From positions 21,031,844-21,095,843 of the forward strand of contig OX637402.1 of NCBI GenBank assembly GCA_951799425.1: a DNA stretch of 64,000 bases, read 5' to 3'. The DNA comes from Ilex aquifolium. Taxonomy: Eukaryota; Streptophyta; Magnoliopsida; Aquifoliales; Aquifoliaceae. Made by a program: the position numbers and the translations under genes. Of the stretch, positions 47,604-60,357 are shown piece by piece (within the stretch, counting starts at the first letter, position 1; each line of letters begins with the position of its first letter). The notes beneath the pieces are model-generated. The model ran no database searches. It had not been told where the DNA came from and saw only the letters and a list, made by a program, of their open reading frames with translations.

Positions 47604-48709
47604 ATCCCATTAGGATTTTACTGTTTTGCATGCAGACAACTGGATATTAACATCTTTGGCCTTTTCTAGTCACATTTATACCCGATTTGGTTACCTATAT
47701 TTACTAGTCACCTTACTAGTCGCAATATCAGATGATATGCAGACAACTGGGTAATTAATTATAAACAAATACATATCCAATTTGGATTCTCTCGATTTCG
47801 AATTTTGTAAATTCCAGTCAACTTCAATCATTTTTCATAATTTTTTTTGGAAAAGCATTTTTTTTTTCGTAAATTTTAATGTGCCTTACTAATAGGTTTT
47901 TTTAGGTCTAACAAAACCAAAAAATAATTGATAACAATTAAAAAATTGAGACGATCCAAATTCCAAATGAAAAGTTTTTGACATCTATGGCATGTCATCA
48001 CCTAATGACGTTGATTGAATGAACCAATGGCACACCGCTGGCTTTATTTGAATTTTTGGAAATGGGTCTTAATCAAACATGAAATTAAGGACAAGCACTT
48101 ACTGGTTTGCAGCCAAGGATAAAGGTCGGTTCCATGTATCTGTCCACAAATCTGATAAGAGAACTTATATAAGATGACTAAATATAACCATGCCTCAATA
48201 TATTGCTTAATATTTATGTATTAAATAATAATTTATTTTTTAATTATATAATTTAAAATTAAAGTAAATATAAAGAAAATAAAAGATAGATAAGAGAGAA
48301 AGAGAGGTAAATGCGGGTTAGTAGAGTTGTCTGACATTGATAGTAGTGCAAAAAAGATTATAGATTTTGGGCGATTTTTTTTTGAATGAATTTAAATTTG
48401 TACAGTTAAATAAAATTAGTTGAAGATTGAATTAATTTCAACCGTAATTGTTTTCTCTAGCACATTTCTTTTAAAAAAAAAAATTCCTCAGTGATATGTC
48501 TTAAGCCATAAATATAATTGGAACATATTATATATAAATGAATCTTTTACTAATACAAGGTGAAGTACCAAATTATTGAGGAATCCTCAAAGGTTGACCA
48601 ATGCCAACATAAAATGAAACAAAATCTGGTTGAAAAGTTCAAGAAAATTTCTTAGCAAGCATTTGTCATGACAAGAGAGAAAAATAAAGAGCACATTAAG
48701 CTTGCGGGG
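47604..48709. other. Intergenic
   Basis: AT-rich. Nothing coding or repeated recognised. Confidence 0.4.
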
Positions 48710-48995
48710 TAAGGCGTCAATCGTGTCGTATCCTATCATATTCAATTGTATTATTTTTGAATCTTGTCATTTTTAATTCGCTTCAATAAAAAAATATGTA
48801 TTCTAAAACAACTCATATGATATACTATGTAAAGAAATTAATAAAATATCTATTTTTGTTAACAGTACCAATTAATCGTATTATTCGTATTTAATCATAA
48901 ATTAACTTATTTATTATTCGTGTTGATTAGTCGTATTATATTTTTAAATTTTATATCATGTCAAATTCGTATCAAATTCTTGTCAAACGTCCGTA
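48710..48995. mobile_element. Degenerate hAT-like MITE ('GTCAATCGTGTCG' family)
   Basis: Begins TAAGGCGTCAATCGTGTCG and ends TTGTCAAACGTCCGTA, with internal AATCGTATTATTCG-like words as in the intact copy at 62104. The flanks CTTGCGGG and CTTGTGGA match at six of eight positions, so the element is older than its relatives. Confidence 0.45.
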
Positions 48996-49004
48996 CTTGT
49001 GGAG

Positions 49005-49187
49005 CAAATATTGAATGCAACAGTGATAACCATACCAGCAGTTGGGTAAGAGTGAATAATTATTTATTTATATGGAAGATTGGTTATTAATTTTAATCGA
49101 GCACATTTATTTATTTATTTTGATATTATTAATTGGTGATATTAGATCAATATTATTATATAATATCACCGTTATAATGAATATTTG
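49005..49187. mobile_element. MITE, same family as 44430-44614, copy 2
   Basis: Left CAAATATTGAATGCAACAGTG; right, opposite strand, CAAATATTCATTATAACGGTG. Length and ends match copy 1. Lies ten bases from the end of the hAT-like MITE. Confidence 0.6.
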
Positions 49188-50073
49188 CGTCTACTTGTGG
49201 GAATAGGTTGAAGTTTGTGAGCTGGGTTCATGTTCTGCTTGGTCCCCATTTTTTTGGCGGACATTGGCTTGTGTTGGTCAGGATGATGTTAGTCAACGCT
49301 CCAAGTCACCAAAACCAATTCATATTCCACAGCTATCAATGTTGTAGTAGTTAGATAGAAACGATGGGGTTTTTATTTATTTATTTAATTTTGTGAGGTG
49401 GTTGGTGGTGAGGGTGGTGTTCGTTTTGATGTAAAACTTGGGAAGTGAACGTGTCACGATTTACGAGACTTAACAATTTTAGACACGATTTAAAATTTAT
49501 ACAAAATCGTATATGATGAGTGTTCTAACTTAAAGTATAGCATTATACAAATATTATATAATACAAATATTTTTACAAAAATGATGCGATGCATTAACAT
49601 CGGTGTGTTTACAGTATATAATTTCTATTTATGGTTTAATTCTTAGGCTTAGTAATGGATTTTGTCATGGCGGGTTAATACGTGTTTGACGTCTTACCGA
49701 GTTAAAATTTGTTGAACGCGTACTCGATTCATCTATAATTATGTATTAATGATTCATATCATATTAAATTCGTGTAATATATAAGTTATATAAAATCTTG
49801 TACGCTCAAGTATACGAGTCGTGTAAAATTAGATCTTATTAACCAATTCATTAAGCAAGTCTGACCCGACCAACTTATTTACGACTCAAACTCGTTGAAA
49901 CTAAACTCTTAGTCAATAGTATGATGTCAAAATTATATCAGATTGACAAAAACATGCACGTAAAAAGTATAAAACCTAATTATTTTTGACAATGATTTTT
50001 GGTGGAGTAGTTGCAATATGTGTAGGTGCAACTACCTCTAGAAACATGCATGTTTCACGTGTGTCCATAACAT

Positions 50074-50151
<78 letters not shown>

Positions 50152-50675
50152 TCTTATTATGCGACCGCCTACCTATAATAAAAAGTGACATCCCACTAGC
50201 AGGCAAGTGGACCACGAGGTACAGCAGAGCATTAACATATTTTATTATGTGTCCTATTTTAAAGTCGTTTTTCATAAACATTGACCCAAAATAAAAAAAA
50301 AATAAAAAAAAAAACTCATAGTATAATGAACCAATCAGAATTTATTATGACGAGTGCTAATTTGCATGCTTGCCCTTTTATTATTTTAAAAATGAAATGG
50401 GTCACCTTATTTTATGGCACTTATTATGGATCTATCTCTATATGAGTTTTAAAGGGTAAGGAAGATTTGTGGTGAGGTCCCCACAAATCTTAGTTTTAAT
50501 GTTTCTATTTCCTAATATTATATTATATGATAATATAATATATCATATTATCAACCTTGTTGTTTACTTTATGTGATACCTATTATATTTCACTGAGGAC
50601 ACTTTATCCCTTATAAGATTATAGAAGTTGTACTTCACCCGTTTAAAGATTAAAAATCTCTCATTAATTTTTTTT
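49188..50675. other. Intergenic with (CT)n(TA)n at about 50078-50145
   Basis: The compound microsatellite has about 13 CT and 20 TA units and generates false frames on both strands. No gene recognised. Confidence 0.5.
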
Positions 50676-50980
50676 GGGTTAATTGTACTAGAGAACCCCA
50701 AAATATGGGGTTTATCTCATTTTGATCCCCAATATTTCAATTGCATCGTTTTGGTCCATGAAATATTGAATATATTTTTATATGGTCCTTCAAGCATACA
50801 ACGTCCAGATTGCTAACGATTTTTTATCATAAGTTTGTCATGTAATAGCTAAATATGGACAAAAAATAATTTTGATAGAAACATATTCAATACTTCAAGG
50901 ACTAAAATGATGCAATTAAAACATTGTGGACTAATATGAGACAAACTTCATACTTTGAGGACATCCAGTACAATTAATCC
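50676..50980. mobile_element. MULE-like MITE, 305 bp
   Basis: Starts GGGTTAATTGTACTAGAG; the right end on the opposite strand is GGATTAATTGTACTGGATG. The inverted repeat continues for about 100 bp per side, so most of the element pairs. The flanking 9 bp are identical (ATTTTTTTT at 50667-50675 and 50981-50989), although this is low-complexity. Confidence 0.75.
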
Positions 50981-51356
50981 ATTTTTTTTTAAAAGAAAAA
51001 ATGTTTTGTGTATAAACATTTAAAATATCACTTTGCCCGTACTACTATTGATGAATTTGCACATTGCTCCATCCCATAACTTTTTTTTTTTTTTTTTTCA
51101 ACTTCCGCATCGGTCTCTTAAAAATCTTGTTGAAAGTGTTTACTATCAAAAGGAACTTTCTATGATGTTTCTTCTTCTTTTTTTCCCTCTGTCCTTTCTG
51201 AGTTGTTACTTGCTTATACAACTTGTCCATTGATATTGATATATAAATGCCCAAGAAACATTTTCCTAGCACCAAATTGAACAAACATGATGTCACCAAT
51301 AATTATTCTTTTAAAATGTTGAAGTGGAGATCTTATCCATATGAAGGCAAACCCTT
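50981..51356. other. Intergenic
   Basis: T-rich; no gene recognised. Confidence 0.4.
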
Positions 51357-53453
51357 AAAGTGAGGCATTCCTTTTGTCATTCACACGCATACAGAGAGAG
51401 AGAGAGAGATTGACTTGGAAAAATGGCAAGAAGATACGTGAAGAGGGCCCTTTGCTTTGCATATCTACCATTATTTGTTAGGTCTTTTTTCAGGACATAA
51501 AATAAAACTAGTGTCACAGTGGTAGGACAGTGGTGGAATATTTTCCTTTCTATTTTTTAATCAAGAAGGTGAACTATATATATTTATTCTTCTATCGTGC
51601 ATCGCGCATCACGCATGGTATCCCACAATCTCACCCATACATGTGACTATATACGTGTGTCTATGACGCATATAGTTACGATTTTTATCGACTTACATAA
51701 GATTCTATTTCCCTATACTTTTAGGTTTACAGATAGCTTGAGATGATGGACTAGTCGGAGAAGTCAATTCAGGATCAACTCTCATTATAAAACTTTCAAT
51801 TACAACTCAATTTTTAACGTGAACACTCAACTCGAGTAATGTCCTTAGTTAGCTATTCAAATTCCTTTTTCGAGTTAATATTTGAGATTTGATTTCGCAG
51901 TTGAAATTCAAATTCAATTGTAGGATTATATAATTTAGACTGAAATTGTGGTTTCATTCTAGTTGAATATGAATTAGTGCATTCAAAAAGATTTTAGGTT
52001 GAGTTTTGAAGTTCCAACTCGAGTATTGACTAATTTAAATAAAGTTGGTATTTTTTGCTCAAACTTAAAATGAATATTGAAAAATTATATTCAAATACTA
52101 AGTATTTTCTTCCTAAGTTCAGATTAAATTAACTTTTTGTGAACTAAGATTAATTTAAAGTTGACCCGTCCAAATTACACCCTATATACTTGCACATTCT
52201 GGAATTATTTTATTTTCTTTTTTGGAACAAATAAGTAAACCCTAAGAATTATGTGATTTGATTAGGGGTGTCAATCGTGTCGGGTTAAACGGTTATGTGT
52301 TGGGTTAAACGGGTGACGAGTGAAAAACATGTAAACATATACACGACACGTTTAATAAATGAGTGAAAAATTTCAACACGAACACGAACCGTTTAATAAA
52401 TGATACGACTCATTTAACCCGTTTAGTCTCACTTGTTCAACCGGGTTGGCAGGTCTCACTCGAACACGACCCGTTTATTAAACGCGTTTAACGGGTCAAA
52501 CTGTTAAGATTTCACCCCACCCAAACTCGTTTAATTCGTGTCGATTAATTATATCGTGTCGAATTTTGACAGGCCTAGATTTGATACGAGTGGCCCACAT
52601 TCCCAATACATAGTGCACAAATGAGAGGAAATGAATTTTATACTTTTAAAAAATTACAATAATGTCATGAAATTATTGTCAAAAAGTAGTTTCCCCTTTT
52701 TCATAATATTTTTTTTTGGCAAAATTATAAAAATTCAATAGCAATGTACCATAATAATCAGCATGACATAAGACCATTTCTACAAGGCAATACTAACTAT
52801 AAGAAACAAAGATTGCATGAACTAAATCAATATGCTAAAATTGTGGTTAGGAAAAATTGCACGAAATAAATCAATATGCGAAATATACATGATAGGAAGA
52901 GTTCACGAAAAAATAAACGTCTAAAGTAATGGATGAGAAAACATGCACAAAAATGAAACGACAGAGAAAAATATGCATAGGATAAAAAGATGCAAAAAAA
53001 TAATGACTATGCTCCTTAAATACTTATCTATCCTAAACCAAAATACCTCGTTTGGTTTTGTTAGAATACATGTGGAAAAATTTTATGGTATCGAAATTTA
53101 ATTTTTCAACAACGTAAGAAGAAAATTCGACCCAATTAAGTGGACACCTTGATTTGGCATCATATTTTGTCCTTGAGCTTAGGGAAAAGAAAACTGTCAA
53201 GTAGGTAGAAAACGTAAATGAGATATAAATCTGCAGCCAATGAACTAGTAACCCAGCCACCAGATGCCTTCCTTGCCCCTGAAGGTGATGGCTTAGCATT
53301 TATGAAAAGCATTCATGTCTTGTTATGAACCAAAACCACAAGAAAACTAATAATGCAACGAAATAGAAAAATAGAATACAAAGATTTACGTGGTTCGGCT
53401 CAGTAAGCAAGCTTATATCCACGAACGAAACATAGCGGTAAAATTTCACTTGA
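51357..53453 (+). repeat. 2.1-kb direct tandem duplication, copy 1
   Basis: Begins AAAGTGAGGCATTCC and ends near AAATTTCACT, where copy 2 starts at once. It contains a short (GA)n, a hAT-like MITE, AT-rich sequence and a terminal AAGATTTACGTGGTTCGG word common in plant retroelement-derived repeats. The minus frame near 53033-53299 is shared in part with copy 2 (NAKPxPSGARKASGGWVTSS), but I cannot name it. Confidence 0.9.
52263..52577. mobile_element. hAT-like MITE inside duplication copy 1
   Basis: Starts TAGGGGTGTCAATCGTGTCG and ends TTTTGACAGGCCTA, with a perfect 8-bp duplication GATTTGAT (52255-52262 and 52578-52585). The interior alternates CGGGTTAAACGGG-like words. 315 bp. Confidence 0.9.
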
Positions 53454-53484
53454 AAGTGAGGCATTCCTTTTGTCATTCACACGC

Positions 53485-53558
<74 letters not shown>

Positions 53559-55621
53559 ACTTGGAAAAATGGCAAGAAGATACGTGAAGAGGGCCCTTTG
53601 CTTTGCAAATCTAACATTATTTGTTAGGTCTTTTTTCAGGACATAAAATAAAACAAGTGTCACAGGTGGGATATTTTCCTTTCTATTTTTTAATCAAGAA
53701 GGTAAACCATATATATCTATTCTTCTATCGTGCATCGCGCATGGTATCCCACAATCTCATCCATATATGTGACTACATACGTGTGTCTATGATGCACATA
53801 GTTACGATTCTTATCGACTTACATACGATTCTACTTCCTAATGTTTTTACGTCTACAGATAGCTTGACAGGATGGGCTAATCAAAGAAGTCAATTTAGGA
53901 TCAATTCTCATTATAAAACTTTCAATTACAACTCAATCTTTAACTTGAACACTCAACTCAAGTAATGTCCTTAGTTAGCTATTCAAATTCCTTTTTCGAG
54001 TTAATATTTGAGATTTGGGTTCGCAGTTGAAATTCAAATTCAATTGTAGGATTATATAATTTAGACTGAAATTGTGGTTTCATTCAAGTTGAATATGAAT
54101 TAGTGCATTCGAAAAGATTTCAGGTTGAGTTTTGAAGTTCCAACTCGAGTATTGACTAATTTAAATTAAGTTGGTATTTTTTGCTCAAACTTAAAATGAA
54201 TATTGAAAAATTCTATTCAAATACTAAGTATTTTCTTCTTAAATTCAGATTAAATTAATATTTTGTGAACTAGGATTAAGTTAAAGTTGACCTTTCCAAA
54301 TTACACCCTAAATACCTGCACATTCTGGAATTATTTTATTTTCTTTTTTGGAACAAATAAGTAAACCCTAAAAATTATGTGATTTGATTAGGATGTCAAT
54401 CGTGTTAGGTTAAACGATTATGTGTCAGGTTAAACGGGTGACGGGTGAAAAACATGTAAACTCATACACGACACGTTTAATAAATGAGTGAAAAACTTTA
54501 ACACGAACACGAACCGTTTAATAAACGGGTAACACGATACGACTCATTTAACCCGTTCAGTCTCACTCGTTTAACTGGATTGACAGGTCTCACTCGAACA
54601 CGACCCGTTTATTAAACGTGTTTAACGGGTCAACCCGTTAAGATTTCACCCCACCCAAACTCGCTTAATTCGTGTCGATTAATTGTGTCGTGTCGGATTT
54701 TGACAGGCCTAGATTTGATACGAGTGGCCCACATTCCCAATACATAGTGCACAAATGAGAGGAAATGAATTTTATACTTTAAAAAAATTACAATAATGTC
54801 ATGAAATTATTGTCAAAAAGTAGTTTTCCCTTTTTCATAATATTTTTTTTTGGCAAAATTATAAAAATTCAATAGCAATGTACCATAATAATCAGCATGA
54901 CATAAGACCATTCTACAAGGCAAGACTAACTATAAGAAACAAAGATTGCATGAACTAAATCAACATGCTAAAAATGTGGTTAGGAAAAATTGCACGGAAT
55001 AAATTAATATGCCAAATATACATGATAGGAGGAGTTCACGAAAAAATAAACGTCTAAAGTAATGGATGAGAAAACATGCACAAAAATGAAGCGACCGAGA
55101 AAAATGTGCATAGGATAAAAAGATGCAAAAAAATAATGACTATGCTCCTTAAATACTTAATATTATATAGTAATTGTATTCGTCCCTTAGATTTTTTTGG
55201 TACTTCCCTAAGTATGCTCCTTAAATACTTATCTATCCTAAACCAAAATACCTCATTTGGTTTTGTTAGAATACATGTGGCAAAATTTTACGATATCGAA
55301 ATTTAATTTTTCCACACCGTAGGAAGAAAATTCTACATGAAAAGAAAGCTTAGGGAAAAGAAAGCTGTCAAGTAGGTAGAAAACGTACATGAGATATAAA
55401 TCTGCAGCCAATGAACTAGTAACCCAGCCACCAGATGCCTTCCTTGCCCCTGAAGGTGTTGGCTTAGCATTGATGAAAAGCATTCATGTCATCTTATGAA
55501 CCAAAAGTACAAGAAAACTAATAACGTAACAAAATAGAAAAATAGAATATAAAGATTTACGTGGTTCGGTTTAACAAAAAAGTCTGTATCCACGAACGAA
55601 AAATAACAGCAAAATTTCACT
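53454..55621 (+). repeat. 2.1-kb direct tandem duplication, copy 2
   Basis: Follows copy 1 head to tail and differs by a few percent by eye. The GA microsatellite at 53491-53554 has about 32 units against about 7 in copy 1. Copy 2 also has an internal duplication of ATGCTCCTTAAATACTTA (about 55143 and 55215), and lacks a stretch present in copy 1 near 53125-53180. Confidence 0.9.
54389..54711. mobile_element. hAT-like MITE inside duplication copy 2
   Basis: Same insertion as 52263-52577: the same GATTTGAT flanks (54381-54388 and 54712-54719) at the same place in the unit. The element was therefore already present when the 2.1-kb block duplicated. Confidence 0.9.
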
Positions 55622-56090
55622 ATTGAAATGTTGGAGATTGCAAAGTTCGTTCTCGATAAACAAAAACAACCAAAGAGAACGTCACAACTCTATCACGCTA
55701 TTATAATAAATAAATAGTGCCCAAAAAATCCTCTCTCGACCAAGATTAATTTTCTTGAAGAGAACCCGAAACAAGATAGAGTGAAATCCCAATTTTATCA
55801 CCCTTGATGTCGTGGTTTTATCTAGTTGCTGAAGTAGGTCCAATTCAACACCTTGATAATGCTACTGAAAAGAAGACAAATCCCATCAAACTTGGGCATC
55901 CCAACTTCAAAGTATAAACAACTATTAAAAAAAAAAAAGTCTATCATGTGTAGGACTTTTCAACTTATTCCAAGTAACCTCAAATTAGTATTTTAAGCCA
56001 ATAGTCTTCCATGTGAAGAAGATGTCCAAGAGTTTGTGTACAAGACAAACTCAAATCATTACTCCATGTAATACTTGGAATACAAGTTAT
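55622..56090. other. Intergenic
   Basis: No gene or clear element recognised. Confidence 0.4.
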
Positions 56091-56098
56091 TTATTAAC

Positions 56099-56610
56099 TA
56101 GGGGCGGCTGAAGCTAATTTAAGGTATAAAGCGGAAACATTAAATAGAGGTCTTTTTATTTTTAGTATTATTTTTTTTTTAAAAATAATTTATTTTTAAT
56201 TTTCTATGTGAGAGGGAGACAAAAGAAAGATGTGTTAATGTTGTCGAGAAAGAGATTTCAACTTTTGTTTTTATTTTTTACCACAAAGAAGGAAAAAAAG
56301 TGTTTAATTTCAACTTTTATTTTTTTTTTACCAGAGAGAGAGAGAGTAAATATGAGTTGACTTTTGAGTATTTTTTTTTATTTTTTTAATTTCTAAGTTT
56401 TTAATGTTATGAATTGGATTATAGGTCCAAATTATAGCAATAAATATTTTGATTGAATTTCATTTTTGGGGCTTTTTTGTAGGGCTTAAAATTTAATGGA
56501 TTTATTATTATTTTTTTGTGAGCTAGTGATATACCTAAAATTATAGGATTTTCTAAAAATTTGGGGCTTAAAGCCCATATTTTCTTTTCATACTGTTGGG
56601 CCGGCCCTGT
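56099..56610. mobile_element. hAT-like non-autonomous element, 512 bp
   Basis: Starts TAGGGGCGGCTGAAGC; the right end on the opposite strand is CAGGGCCGGCCCAAC. The flanking 8 bp are identical, TTATTAAC (56091-56098 and 56611-56618). Ends resemble the intron element at 38179, so they are one family. Non-coding. Confidence 0.88.
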
Positions 56611-56717
56611 TATTAACATGCCAGTAGTGCTATGTATTGGCAATATTAATACAAGATGCATAGGTAAGTGAGACTTCATGAAGAGATGGAAGCTCGGTTT
56701 GAGCATGGAGTAAAATA

Positions 56718-56924
56718 TTTAATGTAACGGTGTCACTACACCATCACCATCTCGTAGTATTTTCACTGAATAATAAGTCTACATGTGAGCAAAGTAAACC
56801 CAACTAATCCAATGTGTTACTTGTTGGATGAAGATTAGTGAGATTCGTTTTGTCTATTTATTATTTTTTTATTAGATGGTGACATCACGTGATGGTGATA
56901 ACGTGGTGTCACCGTTACATTGGA
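56718..56924. mobile_element. MITE, diverged relative of 44430-44614
   Basis: Left AATGTAACGGTGTCAC and right (opposite strand) AATGTAACGGTGACAC, with a second internal inverted pair (ACACCATCACCATC / GATGGTGATAACGTGGTGT). About 207 bp, non-coding. Confidence 0.5.
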
Positions 56925-57956
56925 GATCAATAGGGATTAGAAAATAAGCATATAGGAGAGTTGACAGTGTCTCAGGGTTTGGATCTCCACTTAGATTCAA
57001 CTCCATCACAAGAGACAACTCTAATCCTCCAAAACTATCGACCCCTCCACCACCCCAACCATCAGTTTATGGCTAACTGCATCCATCATGCAATCATGGG
57101 CCCTAAAAAGTGATCCATAGCAGTTTAGCTGGGCCAACTTTGTATAGCTATCCATTTAGGTGAGATCCACCATGCAAACTTGGGCCTAGACCTTCTTCAG
57201 TTTTCATATGACAAGATGAGAGGGTCAGTGAAAACAGGTGGTGGGAAGATCAAGAATTCATTTTGTACATCATTTTTTTTGTGGTTTTGCTAAATATTTT
57301 CAGATTTTCACAATGGATTGGCTGAATGCAGTTTGCATTTTGAAGTGGTTTGAAAGTGTTTAAACTCTAATGGATACTCCTTAGTCCAATAGATGATAAT
57401 TCTATTTCATGCAAAAGTAACAACGCTACTTATACGTAACTTGAGGACTTAATACACCGTGACTACTGGATTGATAATAGATTTCATTCAATGTTGGAAC
57501 TCTCTCATAATTTAATGGTTACAAGGCTTTAGATACTCAAATTAAATCCCAATAGAATTGATTTTCCAAAGCCCTGATTATCCCACCTAATGACTTCTTT
57601 CTTACTCATTTTGGTTACTTACAACTATTTATTCTCTTGTTTTTTGAACAAGAAGGCTTCAACACCAAGAGTTGCCTCACTAACATGTGCTCCACCTTCA
57701 AAGGGATAGCTTACATGATCAAACCTTGTCAATCCTAAGGGCCATTCCCCCTATGGATTTATCCCACTAATTACTTGGGATAAGTACGACAGGAGGATTG
57801 CCTATGTTTAGAATTATTAAGCAGGTATTCTAAGAAATCGAAATATCTTCTAGTTAGTAAAAAAGAAAACAAATAGGATTCGCCTTTGGGACATCAAGGG
57901 TTACCATAATGCTATTTTGATTTTACTTACACATCTAATTCATTAATTTTATTGGA
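56925..57956. other. Intergenic
   Basis: No gene or repeat recognised. Confidence 0.4.
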
Positions 57957-59283
57957 TTGGTAGAGAACTTCATTCATAATTTAGACTCACTGTTTATCCA
58001 AATAATAATTTGTAGCTTTGTTGATACAAATAAGGAAGAGTCGAAGAAAAAGAATTTCCATTGTGTACGAAGAAAAGCATCGTGTACTATCAAAGGGAGA
58101 GACGAAGAAAGGAGAAGGTGCAAATGCATTGCTAAGCTTGCTGATATGATCTTCTATTGTGTTATTGTAGCTTTGTTGATGGTTGGTGAAGAGACGAAGA
58201 AAAGAAAGAAGGTGGATAGCGGAGGGAGTTCTTGCAATGCGAAAATCTTCATGGACAAACATGCTAAGAAGAGGTATGATAAATGCATTGTTAAACGTCC
58301 TTTGTTACTTGATCGTGGTGTTTGCCTCGATGAGCTAGTAGGCAGAGTGGATTGCCCTGAAATACTTCGTGCTCGGAATAGGAATCATCTATTTGAAATG
58401 AATATGGAAGATAAAGCATATATTGATTTGGTTAAGTTAGTTTATGCAAATATTCATGACTACAAGGAGAATGAAATAACATTTAAGTTAGAAAGAAATC
58501 CATCACTGTTTCCCCTGATCTAATTTCAAATATATTCAAAATTCAAAAACCTAACATTCCTAAGAATTCTATTGTCTGGTACGTACAATTACAGCTCTAA
58601 CCACTTCTGATTTTTCTAAGGGCATATTCTGAGGAGCAGTTCCTCGCCATGACGACGATTATTTGACATATTTGCATTGGGAGTGTCCCCTGGGAGAATG
58701 AGAAAAGCAAAATTGCTAACAAAGACCTTACACCGACAGATAGGATCTTAAACCGTGTTATTCCTTGTAATATACATCCGAAGGAACATACTGCTGAGAT
58801 TGGTATGATACAACCCAACTGGTATATGCTATTAGGAGAGGGGTTTGTATTGATCTACCCTTTTACATATTTGAGCATATTCTTGAAACATCTAATGTAA
58901 AGGATTGCAGGCCAAGTCTTCCATTTCCAATCTTAATTTCGAAAATTTTGAAGCATTCTGGAGTTGAATTTGAGCAGAGTGATAGTTTTTTGAACCCCAC
59001 GAATGTAATGGGTCTGGGTACACTAAATAAAAGATTGAGAGTTATTCGGGGTGTGAAACGGGCTCAGTGTCTGAAATAGCCATCAGTGGAGTCTAAGGTT
59101 GTGGGTGGTCAATGTGGTTCTGCCGTTGATACGAGTATGGTTGGACAAACACTTCAAAAAATGGTTAAAAAGTTGCAAGCCCAATTTGAAAAGTTTGAGG
59201 ATGAAACGAAGGGGTCTTTCCAGCGTCCGAAGATAAAGTTAGATGATTTTTATAAGGACTTTAAAGAGTACATCAAGAAATGA
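57957..59283 (+). pseudogene. Degraded transposon-derived reading frame
   Basis: Pieces read KRPLLLDRGVCLDELVG, RARNRNHLFEMN and VKLVYANIHDYKENEITFKL, then further along LPFPILISKILKHSGVEFEQ, and finally a C-terminal coiled-coil-like VKKLQAQFEKFEDETKGSFQ. The order (basic start, RG-LxEL, RARxxxxLF, FYAN-type, LPFPxLIxxIL) matches the widespread plant proteins annotated as putative plant transposon protein, usually found within retroelement-rich regions. It is broken, with several breaks, and I see no LTR or TIR around it. It is a fossil of uncertain parent element. Confidence 0.6.
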
Positions 59284-60357
59284 TGCAATAATATTTTGGC
59301 TAGTATATTGTAGATGTTATGATCATGGTTGTTAAATATATTGATTAGTAGTTATAAGCTTATTGTGGTTTTATGGATTTTGAATTTGGTATAGTGAATG
59401 TGAATTTTGTGCGTACGCTCATATTTATATGATTTTAACAATGATTGTGCTATAGCCTGGAGATAAATTTGAGCTTTGCACATTAGGTGAGATTATTTTC
59501 CAAACAACATATTGAATTTTTAGACTGCTTCCTTCCTTTTGCCCTTGTCACATATACAGGAAAAAGAGGGTGTGGGTTTGCAACTTCCATGCAATTTAAG
59601 AAAGTTGTATTGTGTGGTCACCTGCTGTAGAGTGAATGGTTAATTATCTCAAATTTGTCCAGTGTCCAAATGTTTACATGTTAGACTGTATGAAGTATTT
59701 AATATGTTATGCTAATGTGATGGTGGAATAGTTAATAACAAAAAAATAAAAATTGGAACACATTGAGTCGTGCTCACCTCGACATTATTTGAACAAGTAT
59801 TAACGTACTGCCCGTGCACATTCAAATTAAAATCATCCTTAATTGTCATAATTGGTGCCAAAAGAATGGTAAAAGTTCCTCTAAACTTATAAAAATGTCC
59901 ACAAATATGTTGTCTTTTTCCACATATATTGTAAAATCGACAAGTGAATTTTATTTCTCTTTGTAGATTTACCTTTAAGTACATAATAATTCAAACAAAA
60001 AAAAATAATAATATCCACTGTTCTTGTAATATTAACCAAATTATCAGTAAAATAGCCCACAAATGTTGTAAACAAAACTTCTACAATTCTAGTATTTTTA
60101 CCCATAGGGGTTGTAAATATGACTTTCATTGTAAAAACAATATTATGATATATTTTAATCGGACTAATCGTACTAATATGATGTCCTAATCCTGTCTGCA
60201 ATTTTGAATCAAAACTTGTATAGGAGGTACACAACTTGATCAATGGTTCATATTAGTTGGCAGACCCATTAATGACCGACGTTGACTTTTTAATAGGAAA
60301 TGGTAGGCTATGACGTATAGCGCATTCATTAGGCTACACATAGATGTTGGGCATGAG
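59284..60357. other. Intergenic
   Basis: Overlapping minus frames at 59712-60243 have no family resemblance. No gene recognised. Confidence 0.4.

Noticed and set aside
53400-53663. Minus frame with a long Ser-Leu repeat and the matching plus frame with Arg-Glu repeats
   Set aside because: Translation of the (GA)n microsatellite in duplication copy 2.
53033-55483. Minus frame NAKPxPSGARKASGGWVTSS shared by both duplicate copies
   Set aside because: Conserved only because the block is duplicated; no recognised family, and the sequences before and after differ between copies. Kept as a note, not called a gene.
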